Part shown: positions 22,708 through 32,505 of the stretch, in pieces
Numbering within the stretch: position 1 is the first letter of the stretch
Layout: each line of letters opens with the position of its first letter
Assembly: GCF_011386835.1 (NCBI RefSeq)
Contig: NC_088805.1
Coordinates: 11,652,836-11,716,835, forward strand
Direction: 5' to 3'
DNA length: 64,000 nt
Source: Chrysemys picta bellii
Taxonomy: Eukaryota; Chordata; Testudines; Emydidae
The notes under the pieces: model-generated
What the model saw: the letters and a program-made list of their open reading frames with translations, nothing else
Told to the model about the DNA's origin: nothing
Database searches by the model: none
Position numbers and translations under genes: made by a program

Positions 22708-24135
22708 CTCTTGCAATATTAACAAGCCCTTCTTTGTGGCAGTGCTGCTGTGGAGGCCCAGTTACATCACTTCCATATCAAGTGAACCAGGCCCATCTAG
22801 AGCCACACACTAATGTGGACTTAACCAGTGCACTGAGTCCCCATCAGGGAGCTGGAGCTACTGTGTCTACAGCTTGTGTGTTGCCACAGGCAAGGCTAAT
22901 GCCAGGTGAACCTCCACCAGACTAGCTACTAGGATTCAAACTCAGCTCAGCTTGTTTGGAGCCTGCTCCCTGCATAGCTCACCTCTGACACTTGGAAATA
23001 CTCATGAGAAATTATGTCTGGAATCATCACAGCAAACTGTGTGCTGTGGGGGAGGCGGGAGAAACAAAAGTTAGCTGTTTTCCAAGCTCGTACCTTGATG
23101 CCAGGAGCGGACAGAGTACAGCTGGCTTCTCCTTTCCCAGGGCTATGGCAGCAAGAAGGCAGTGATCTTAGAATCTGCACTGACTCAGAGTGGCAAGTAC
23201 CAACGGGAAACTGAAATGCTTGGGAGTTGACCCCCTGGACTCCCTCCAGTTATTCTACCAGTTGGAAAAAAAATTGACAATGAATGTCATGTAAAATTCT
23301 CAGAGCACTAGTACATCTCCTAGGACTCTCGTTATCACTGGGGCTGAAGAGCAGGGGCACTGTCCTCTCTGTGGCTTACTTGGGCAGGCCTCTTGTTCTG
23401 TTCACTGCCATGTCACTCTTATGGTGACAGGGTGCTGCTGAGAGTGCTGATGTTCTGGAGGCAACTTAGGACAGGTAAACCCTCCGGTTCTTTAAGAGGC
23501 TAAAGCCATCTTGCTGGATTCAAAGCTGAATATTGTGGATTGCTTGTGTGTGGAGAGGATGAGGCCAGATGGCAGAATGAGATGGAGTCAGATTGGTCAG
23601 GAGCAGACAGAGACTAGAGTCCTAACTAGCTGGAGCCAAGGACCATGGCCCTTTGGAGATGTTCCTGGGAATTTGCTTAATAGTAAAATCTGCAGAGAGA
23701 CAAGTTGAGTGAGGTAATATCTTTAATGCAGTAAAATCTCTACTCAGTTGAGGGTAGATACAAAAGTAGGGCCTGTCTGCACATAGCCCCCTAAGCAGCT
23801 CCTGGTCTGAGGCAGACAGTCAGAATGCAGCCAGGAATTTTGCAATTGCAGTTTGAGCAAATGATTGATTTTTCCAGCCCTGACTCATGGCCTATTGTTC
23901 CTGAGGAAGGAGCCATCTATCTGCAAACATGTAGAACCCTTCTGGGCTGATAGGTGTCTGCACCAGGGTAGACTCCTGCCCGATTCAGAATAATCTAAAA
24001 GGGAAGAAAGCCTTTCTATTCTGGGACAGCAACAGCACTTGTAGCTTCCTTGCTGAACCAGTTTGAGGAGTATGTCATGAAGGCCTCTGAATCACGGAAC
24101 CAGCAACGCCAGCTTGTATGACATTGGAGGATCTC

Positions 24136-24305
24136 AGACAGCTTTACAGATAATTAAGCCTCCCAATACCGCTACATAATAGATGGTATCATATTGACAA
24201 ATGGAGGCAAAAAGAAGTTAGTGACTAGGCCAAGGCCACAGAACAAGTCTGTAGAATCACTGAGATTAGAACTCAGGAGTTCTGATTTGCTGTACCCTGT
24301 TCTAT
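24136..24305 (-). mobile_element. MIR-type SINE fragment
   Basis: Reads as a reversed MIR: ATGGAGGCAAAAAGAAGTTA, then GCCAAGGCCACAGAACAAGT, then AGATTAGAACTCAGGAGTTC, the usual order of the core and head on the minus strand. Confidence 0.7.
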
Positions 24306-27300
24306 TTAGGCTGATTTGCTGCTACTAAGGTTTAGCCTGGGTCACCTCTGGCCCAGTTGATTCAGGCCACACATGCAATATTCATGCACACTTTTGTTTA
24401 ACAACAGGTATTCAACTATGTCCTGATGTGGGGCATACAACTGGGTAATTCAGAGTCTCTAAAAATAGCATCCTGCTTTTACCATATGGGCAGCATTCAC
24501 AGTACAACCAAAACAGGGCACCTTCTAGTCTAGAGGACACTTTATATATAGTGGCTGCAAGAATCATCATGTTTGCAATACCAAGGCATGTGCCTATTCA
24601 GCAATTGGCAGTGGAACTACCCAAAGGTCATCAAAATCACTCAATTAGTACATATGTCGAAACCTTAACCAATTTTAGCGATAATATTGTAGCAAATCGA
24701 GTGAGGACTTAGAAGTTTCATGGCAGCAGAGAGAAAATAACATGGATCCTGCACCCAAAACACAAGTGTGAACTAAAGGGGACTCAATCTACCTTTCAGC
24801 AGTAATGACATGCAGTTGAGTAATTCTGATTCCATCCAGTAGAGAGCTGTAACACACACCAAAACACAGTAAAATGTAATACAATTTTAAATACCTAAAA
24901 AAACCAAGAAACATGTTCCCTGTTTGTTACTAAAGTCCGTGAAAAAGGGAGTGTTCATCACTATTTCAATGCATGAGAGAGGCCAGAGCATTTTGCAATT
25001 GGAAACTGAAAGTTTGATTTATTAAGTTTTGTGTGTGCAGTTAATTTAACATTGGTTTAATATTTTTTTCACCAATTTTTCTAGTAACTAACAAGACTAA
25101 CCTTAAAACAACTGTGAAAGCTTCCAGCCTCTCATGGTGCTGCTTAGCAGTCCTTTAGTCATGACTAAGGGCCAGGTTCTGGGGTCTGTCCATATGGAGC
25201 AGTGTGCAGGATTAGGGCTTCAGTCAGCAAACTGGACATCCCATTCCCTGACAATTCCCAGTCACAGAGATATTAGAGGGACACAACTTGTAATACTTAT
25301 TTCTAATAATACACTGTTCTAAATGAGTCCCCTTTCAATAGCATGGAAAGGCCATTTAAAAAGCATAAGGGTTTGCTGCTCTCCTGATGATGTTTAGAAG
25401 GGTCTGTTGGGTGGACCAGAGAGCAACATCACTAAATCTGCTTAGAGCCATCTTTCTGCTCCTTCCTCTCTTGGCACACATCTACCTGATGCCCCTTCAG
25501 TTTGTTTTGCTGCCAGGACCTTGGGTTAAGCATATGAGATCCCCCTGAGCAGTGCTTGAGAGAGATGTTGCACGCTAGCAGATGAGATGGGAAGTGCAAT
25601 TAACCATCATCAGTGAAACTGACTGCACACAAAATGCTGTCAAACAGCCAAAGAGAACGTTGAAAAAACAGAGAAAATATTTTTTCTTTAATCTGTGTCA
25701 GCAATACCAATTTTAACAACAGGCACAATATTTTCAGAAGGAAAAGTGATTTTCAGGACAATGGCCTCCCTTTAGAACTGTGCTAGCTATTTTAAAAATG
25801 AGTTGGAAAATGCATTTTGTAATTAATTAAGTGGGAATAGTAGAAAGGCTGCAGTCACTTATTGATATTGACTACACCTTGATACGCAGCCATGTTTTCC
25901 TCCATTTCAAATGTCATTTCAATGGGAGTTAGATGCCTACATATTTTAGAGGATTTCTTTTTAAGGGTGTCACCTTTGGAAGGCATTTGTTTCTCTATGA
26001 GTATAGATCAGCTCTAATAAAGCTAATTATCCCACTATATTGTTCTGGGCTTCCCCTCTTCTAGAGACTGGCGTTTGAGAATGAGGCTCCAGGAATGGGA
26101 GTTCAAACTATTTTTGTGGCTGGCACTTCCTGTCACCAGCTCTAAGGGAGGCAGATGCATGCTGAGCCAGGCCTCTGGCTGCATTTTTGTTTTAAGAACA
26201 TGGTCTTGCCACATGCCTTCGGACAATCCATCGCAAAGCATTTCGGGACACAGTATTAACCACATACTGCCCTCTAGTGACCAATGTATGCAAAATCAGG
26301 ACTGGTTACTTTATTCATCCTATTATGAAAGGAGTTAAGGGGATCCCACTTGTGGGGCTTCACACTCTGCAGGTCTCAGGAATGATTGCTTTAGTATCCT
26401 ATCGCTGAACCAACTCAGCTTTTGCAAGGCTGTATTTGCCAAGACTTCTCAAGGTGCTTTAGAAAAGATGTAGAATAATTTCAACTACAATCTGTAGTGC
26501 TGAGGTTGAAAGACGATGGAGCTGATTTTTTTAAATATGGTAGTGCCTCTGGCCAAAGTGTAGGATAAAAGATGGTAAGTGGCCAGTGTGATAGCCACCC
26601 AGTGTGGCATGTTTAGGAGCAAGTAGGACATCAGATGAACCCAGCTTCAGTCTGAGACTTCCAGGGGTAACAGAGAGAGAGAGAGAGAGAGGACCACAAC
26701 AAGAATGACATTCGTGGTCATACTGGGGCAAATGTGAAAATCATGAGGCTATTTGACCCCATTTACCTTGGGCAAGAACTTAGTTAAAAAATCAGGTTTC
26801 ATCCAAACTTCAGCTGTGAAGTCCTATGCCAGGTCCTCCAAAGATCTTGTCATAGTCCTTCAGGATAACATAAGGACATGTGAGGACCTGACAGTTCTTC
26901 TGTAAAACACGATATGGAGGAGGGAGGTATGTGAGGATTAGGTGCAATAACTTTAAACCCTTTAAGGAGCAGTAAAGGACACAAATACTTTCTTTCCCTG
27001 GCAGTTCACCTTTCAACTGCATTTATTATGAAGATCTGAAAAAGTCCCTAAGACCTTTGACTTCCCAGTATCTTCACTTTTTGCAATCACCCCAGAAACC
27101 TTTCACTTCCCTGTCTCACCACCTCTTGTGCTTTCCCGAGACATTTTGCTTCCCCTCTCACACCAACTCAGAGATCTCTTAGTAGACACCATCCACAGAG
27201 TCTTTTGACTTCCCTCAGTCTCAAGAGACATTTAATATGTTTTGCTGGGTCCTGTGTTTATGCCATCTTGGATTCTGGACAGTGCATTATGTAGGAATAG

Positions 27301-27776
27301 TGTATTGCTTGGACTAAACAGTCCCTATAAAAAGCATAAACACAAAGAAAGCACTGTTCCGATCTGATGAAAAGCTGCACCTACAGAAACTGCCTGATGA
27401 GTCTCTCTCAGCAGCTGTGGCTACCCCCATCTTGTTTCAGTACAGTTTGTGCTCTAACTGGTTTCCCATCCATCTATTCAGCATAGTAATGGGCACTCAA
27501 ATAAAAAGTGACGGGCAGACAGGATTAACTGTGGCAGCAGAGAATGGAATGAAAAGTGTTTTAAACAGACTCTGCCCTGATGTTTAAAGAAAAGCTCTAC
27601 CTGCTTGTCCAAGCAACCCGTACGTTTGTAAAGCAAGAGTCACATCTCACTAGGAATAACCTGTGAGATGTGTTTGAGAGTAGTGTTGTTATTAACCACA
27701 TTTGGCATTTATATGCCTCCTCTTGGCTGCAGTTGCTTGGTTGTTGAATGTCACCAACTGTATGATGTAAACTAAG
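24306..27776. other. Intergenic DNA, no gene recognised
   Basis: AT-richer sequence between CABP1 and MLEC. A short (GA)n run lies near 26670-26691. No exon, RNA gene or intact mobile element was recognised. Confidence 0.5.
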
Positions 27777-27994
27777 CAGGGGTTCTCAAACTGGGGGTTG
27801 GGACCCCTCAGGGGGTGCGAGGTTATTACATGGGGGGTCACAAGCTGCCAGCCTCCACCCCAAACCCCGCTTTGTCTCCAGCATTTATAATGGTGTTAAA
27901 TATATTAAAAAGTGTTTTTAATTTATAAGGGGGGTCAAACTCAGAGGCTTGGTATGTGAAAGGGGTCACCAGTACAAAAGTTTGAGAACCACTG
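27777..27994. mobile_element. Non-autonomous hAT element
   Basis: Ends are CAGGGGTTCTCAAACTGGGG on the left and AAGTTTGAGAACCACTG on the right, an imperfect TIR pair typical of hAT miniature elements. The 218-bp inside has no coding. A clean 8-bp target duplication is not visible in the flanks. Confidence 0.7.
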
Positions 27995-28305
27995 AGAGTA
28001 TGGGATGACTCCATCTAGAGAATTCAGTCAAGTTGGGTCAGATGCTACAGTCCTTATCCAGAACTCCTAATGATGCTAACAGGATGTTCTCTGCATCAGG
28101 ATAATAGGATCTAGTTCTATGTCCATACAAATAAAATAAATTATTAAATAAAAAATGGAAATCACATTATTCCCACAGATTACACCTTTCCAGTTTCTCT
28201 GCAAATAGAGAAACTAGAACTGGAGGGCTGATGTAAATTAAGGAAAGAGATAGAAAGAAGGAAAGTGAGACAGGAGGAGTGGTAGATATGCTGGAGGGTA
28301 GGGAT

Positions 28306-28853
28306 AGGATACAGAGGGACCTAGACAAATTAAGAGGATTGGGCCAAAAGAAACCTGATGAGGTTCAACAAGGACAAGTGCAGAGTCCTGCACTTGGGAT
28401 GAAAGAATCCCATTCACTGTTACAGACTAGGGACCGAGTGGCTAGGAAGCAGTTCTGCAGAAAAGGACCTAGGGGTTACGGTGGACGAGAAGCTGGATAT
28501 GAGTCAACAGTGTGCCCTTGTTGCCAAGAAGGCTAACGGCATTTTTGGCTGTATAAGTAGGGGGATTGCCAGCAGATCGAGGGACGTGATCGTTCCCCTC
28601 TATTCGACATTGGTGAGGCCTCACCTGGAGTACTGTGTCCAGTTTTGAGCCCCACACTACAAGAAGGATGTGGAAAAATTGGAAAGAGTCCAACAGAGGG
28701 CAACAAAAATGATTAGGGGGCTGGAGCACATGAGTTATGAGGAGAGGCTGAGGGAACTGGGATTGTTTAGTCTGCAGAAGAGAAGAATGAGGGGGGATTT
28801 GATAGCTGCTTTCAACTACCTGAAAGGGGGTTCCAAAGAGGATGGATCTAGAC
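28306..28853 (+). mobile_element. CR1 LINE, 5'-truncated, left part
   Basis: The 3' part of a CR1 retrotransposon in plus orientation. Translated fragments such as [20 protein letters not shown] and [18 protein letters not shown] match the conserved end of CR1 ORF2. The reading frame is broken, and the copy is interrupted at 28854 by a hAT element and continues at 29595. Confidence 0.9.
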
Positions 28854-29594
28854 CAGTGGTTCCCAAACTGGGGTTCGTGAACCCCTGGGGGTTCACGAAA
28901 TGTTACAGGGGGTTCTCGGGAAAAAATTCCCTAATGGCGAACAGAGCTGTCCATAGGGACCCCATAGGGCCAGCAGCCCAGAGCCCCTGGACTTCCAAGA
29001 GCTAAGCAGATCAAAGCAAGCATATCTATCACACTGAGATTTAAACTTCAAGACGACTCATAAGAAATGGAAAGGGAAGTGGATATTTTTTGCTGTTTTT
29101 AAAATTAAATAGGCAGCTAGTGTTCTTCATAATAATTTTAAAAACAATAAGTTTAAGCTTTGTTGTAACATGCGTTGTTTGCCTGGACTGCTCAAGACCT
29201 GAATGCTTGTGTAGGAGGAACTCTTCAAGTTGTCTTCTTAAATACCTTCATGCTGTTTCACATCTGATACTCCTTGATGAAACATAGGAGCCTTGTCTTA
29301 TAACAGGCTTATTCAAAATGATACAAGCTACGAAAGGAAAGTGAGATCTTGGAAGAGTGTTGCCATTTTCATAATGTAATAAAATACTGTAATGATGAAT
29401 AATAATTAATAATAAATAGTGTGTAATAAGCATGTCATAAAAACAAATTTTATATTTCCAAGATCACTACTTGTATAATTTATACTCAGGTAAAGGAGAA
29501 AATCCCTGGATATATTCATTTTTAGGAAGGGGTTTGTGAGACTTGACATTTTAGTGAAAGGGGTTCAAAGGTTGTTAAAGTTTGGGAACCACTG
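28854..29594. mobile_element. Non-autonomous hAT element nested in CR1
   Basis: 741 bp. Ends CAGTGGTTCCCAAACT and AGTTTGGGAACCACTG are perfect inverted repeats. An exact 8-bp target duplication ATCTAGAC flanks it (28846-28853 and 29595-29602), the hAT signature. No intact transposase is visible, and the inside is AT-rich. Confidence 0.92.
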
Positions 29595-29893
29595 ATCTAG
29601 ACTGTTCTCAGTGGTACCAGATGACAGAACAAGGAGTAATGGTCTCAAGTTGCAGTGGGGGAGGTTTATATTGGATATTAGGAAAAACTTTTTCACTAGG
29701 AGGGTGGTGAAGCACTGGAATGGGTTACCTAGGGAAGTGGTGGAATCTCCTTCCTTAGAGGTTTTTAAGGTCAGGCTTGACAAAGCCCTGGCTGGGATGA
29801 TTTAGTTGGGATTAGGTCCTGCTTTGAGCAGGGGGTGGGACTAGATGACCTCCTGAGGTCCCTTCCAACCCTGATATTCTATGATTCTATGAC
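29595..29893 (+). mobile_element. CR1 LINE, right part and 3' end
   Basis: Continuation of the CR1 copy after the nested hAT. It encodes [20 protein letters not shown] and [20 protein letters not shown], the last conserved piece of ORF2, then the CR1 3' UTR and the terminal short repeat ATTCTATGATTCTATGA. Confidence 0.92.
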
Positions 29894-30195
29894 AGCTGGA
29901 AGGACAGAGAGAAATGGCAAGAGGTGGGAGAGAAGTGTGTAGGTGGGACACCAAGTGAGGACACCCAGATCTAAATAGTTTTCCTTTGACCATGTAGTTG
30001 TTTGGTGCTGGATGTCTTGCAGGAACTGCCCTACCTGGGGTCATGAGATCTACTTGGCTTCTTGACAGTTTCCATTATGAACACACATGAACTCCTTTCT
30101 TTCATTTCGCGATTGCCTGTGTGTAGTGGGGGTTGGAGCCTCCGTTTATGGGTTAAACCAGGGGCTGAAATTAAAAATGTGGCTTCCTAATCTGC

Positions 30196-30455
30196 TGGTT
30201 TCAGAGTAGCAGCCGTGTTAGTCTGTATCCGCAAAAAGAAGAACAGGAGTACTTGTGGCACCTTAGAGACTAACAAATTTATTAGAGCATAAGCTTTCGT
30301 GGACTACAGCCCACTTCTTCGGATGCATATAGAATGGAACATATATTGAGGAGATATATATACACACACATACAGAGAGCATAAATAGGTGGGAGTTGTC
30401 TTACCAACTCTGAGAGGCCAATTAATTAAGAGAAAAAAAACTTTTGAAGTGTGTT
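30196..30455. mobile_element. Turtle-type retroposon with 13-bp target duplication
   Basis: Starts near TGGTTTCAGAGTAGCAGCCG and contains ACAGGAGTACTTGTGGCACC, TTAGAGCATAAGCTTTCGTG and CTTCTTCGGATGCATA. An exact 13-bp direct repeat CTTCCTAATCTGC flanks it (30183-30195 and 30456-30468), which points to target-primed insertion. I recognise the family as abundant in turtles but cannot name its class with certainty. Related fold-back copies are at 34090-34286 and 39402-39587. Confidence 0.75.
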
Positions 30456-30674
30456 CTTCCTAATCTGCCTGTCTCATCCGTGGGCACGCCCTGAAATGCC
30501 AGGCCCCATCCGTCAACTTCTCTTCAGGCACCTCGAGCACCCAACGCACCGAACTGGTGACGCTTAAAGAAGTGTTTCACAAACGTCCACCCCCTCCACC
30601 AGCAAAAGAAACCAGTCACCCCCTGCACCCCGCCATGGGCTGGATCTTCACCAGGAGCAGAGCTGCTGCACCCA

Positions 30675-31495
30675 GCACCACATGGGGATCCCCCTCCCTG
30701 AGGCTACCGGGCCCCGACACCCACATGGGGATCCCCCTCCCTGAGGCTACGGGGCCCCGGCACCCACACGGGGATCCCCTCCCTGAGGCTACCGGGCCCC
30801 GGCACCCACACGGGGATCCCCTCCCTGAGGCTACCGGGCCCCGGCACCCACACGGGGATCCCCCTCCCTGAGCCTACCGGGCCCCGGCACCCACACGGGG
30901 ATCCCCTCCCTGAGGCTACGGTGCCCCGGCACCCACACGGGGATCCCCTCCCTGAGCCTACCGGGCCCCGGCACCCACACGGGGATCCCCTCCCTGAGCC
31001 TACCGGGCCCCGACACCCACACGGGGATCCCCTCCCTGAGGCTACGGGGCCCCGGCAACCACACGGGGATCCCCTCCCTGAGCCTACCGGGCCCCGGCAC
31101 CCACACGGGGATCCCCTCCCTGAGCCTACCGGGCCCCGACACCCACACGGGGATCCCCTCCCTGAGGCTACGGGGCCCCGGCAACCACACGGGGATCCCC
31201 TCCCTGAGGCTACGGGGCCCCGGCACCCACACGGGGATCCTCTCCCTGAGGCTACGGGGCCCCGACACCCACACGGGGATCCCCTCCCTGAGGCTACGGG
31301 GCCCCGACACCCACACGGGGATCCCCTCCCTGAGGCTACGGGGCCCCGGCAACCACACGGGGATCCCCTCCCTGAGGCTACGGGGCCCCGGCAACCACAC
31401 GGGGATCCCCCTCCCTGAGGCTACGGGGCCCCGGCAACCACACGGGGATCCCCTCCCTGAGCCTACCGGGCCCCGGCACCCACACGGGCCCCCTC
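30675..31495. repeat. 42-bp GC-rich minisatellite
   Basis: About 19-20 tandem units of 42 bp, each with GGGGATCCCC and, at the unit boundary, a CGGGGCCCCG or CCGGGCCCCGG palindrome. Units vary at a few fixed sites (GGCACCC, GACACCC or GGCAACC; GGCTACGG or GCCTACCG). A 126-bp block of three variant units is duplicated exactly at 30957-31082 and 31083-31208. Because 42 is a multiple of 3, frames stay open on both strands (HPHGDPLPEATG on +), but no start context, splice or homology supports a protein. It lies just upstream of the MLEC CpG island. Confidence 0.95.
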
Positions 31496-31646
31496 CTCTC
31501 CCTGCCCCTGTGCGGGGATCCCCGTCTCCCGGGATAGAGGGACTCGGGTCTGATAAGAATCGTCATTCCGCTGGCGACGGGGAAGGTGACGGTTGCCATG
31601 GGAACCCCCACAGGCTGAGCCACCCGCCTGCTTCCGTTCCGTTGCC

Positions 31647-31664
31647 TTCCCACAATGCATTACG
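31647..31664 (+). promoter_or_regulatory. ZNF143/Staf-type binding motif
   Basis: TTCCCACAATGCATTACG fits all 18 positions of the degenerate consensus YWCCCRNMATSCMYYRCR as I remember it. Such sites are common at CpG-island promoters, where ZNF143 also marks chromatin loop anchors. It lies about 660 bases before the MLEC ATG. Confidence 0.6.
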
Positions 31665-32267
31665 TTCCAGCCGCGTTGGAGCTTCCTGATTGGTGGGACC
31701 CTTGGGAGCGATCTCAGAGAGAGAGAGGCCGGTCTGGCCCGGGAGTGGCGGGAGGAAGTACTGAGGGAACATTGCGTTGCCGTTTTCCTCCTCTGTGTCC
31801 CAGTGGTCGCACCCAAGGAGCCCGGCCCGGTCGCGGAGAAGCTTCTCCCACTTCGGGCAAGTGGTGCGTTCCGTGTCCCCCCTCCCGAGCGGATGGTAAA
31901 AGCCCAGAGAGAGGAGGAACCTATCACCCGCTCGGGAATAGGAGACGTTCGGCGGGGGCGGGGGGAGCGTGGGTTTGTACCACTCCCTGCACATGGTGCG
32001 CGCCAGTCCCCACTTCCCCGGTCTTTGCCAACCCAACAGCCTTAGCCGCCTGGTACCTGCTTATCTCTCAACCAAACTTGCTATCCTGGCTCGTTCCTAT
32101 TGGCTCGTCATTTTATTAATATACAAATATGGTGACTCCAATACCCAATGGCAGACGGGCAGGTAGTTAACATTCAAGACCACGGGCGGTGAGTGGTTGA
32201 CGGGTCTCCCTCCTTCTGGCCAGCGGGTTCGGGTGCCCCCTTGCCGCGGCAGGAAGAGGAGGGCGGC

Positions 32268-32294
32268 ATGTGCGGCGGGGCGGGGCTGCGCTGA
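32268..32294 (+). other. Short upstream ORF before MLEC
   Basis: ATG at 32268 opens eight codons (MCGGAGLR) and ends in TGA at 32292-32294, 27 bases before the MLEC ATG. It has G at -3. It matters only if transcription starts upstream of it. Confidence 0.5.
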
Positions 32295-32321
32295 GCTGAG
32301 AGCAGGAGCCGGGAGCCGGAG

Positions 32322-32505
32322 ATGGGGGCGGCCGGGGCCCGCTGGGCGCCTGGGGCGGCTCTGGTGCTCGCGGCCCTGCTGGGGGCCTCGGGAGCCGGCC
32401 TGGCCGACAACGTGATCTGGGCAGTGAACGCGGGCGGCGAGGCCCATGTGGACGTGAACGGCATCCACTTCCGCAAAGACCCGCTCGAGGGCCGGGTGGG
32501 CCGAG
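32322..32505 (+). CDS. MLEC: MLEC coding exon 1
   Basis: Encodes residues 1-61 plus one base of Ala62: the Ala/Leu-rich signal peptide, then [20 protein letters not shown] and [13 protein letters not shown]. The donor CGAG|GTGAGG is strong. The exon lies within the CpG island. Confidence 0.97.

Larger units (their letters stand above)
17018..24135. other. CABP1 3' UTR and intergenic DNA
   Basis: The CABP1 3' UTR begins here; its end is uncertain. A canonical AATAAA lies at 19646-19651 and an ATTAAA near 19214, neither proven. Other content: a TG-rich repeat block (18010-18430), a palindromic ancient repeat (22621-22707) and a short piece near 23698-23732 (AGTGAGGTAATATCTTTAAT) that resembles a common turtle repeat. 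No coding exon was recognised on either strand. Confidence 0.5.
31550..32321 (+). promoter_or_regulatory. MLEC: MLEC CpG-island promoter region
   Basis: CpG-rich DNA leading into MLEC exon 1 (the island runs on to about 32760). It has a consensus ZNF143/Staf-type site at 31647-31664, inverted CCAAT boxes (CTGATTGGTG near 31686, CTATTGGCTC near 32097) and a GC box GGGGCGGGGC at 32276-32285. There is no TATA box. The transcription start cannot be set from sequence. Confidence 0.65.

Noticed and set aside
28670..29805. Host gene with [16 protein letters not shown] and [15 protein letters not shown] segments
   Set aside because: These are broken fragments of CR1 ORF2, interrupted by a hAT element.
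30557..31418. Proline-rich repeat protein (HPHGDPLPEATG units) on +, and VWVPGPRSLREGIP units on -
   Set aside because: The open frames follow from a 42-bp tandem repeat whose length is a multiple of 3. Both strands are open alike, with no conserved flank, splice site or start context.
31463..32119. ORFs of about 150 aa on both strands in the MLEC CpG island
   Set aside because: GC-rich DNA has few stop codons; no homology, and the frames overlap on both strands.
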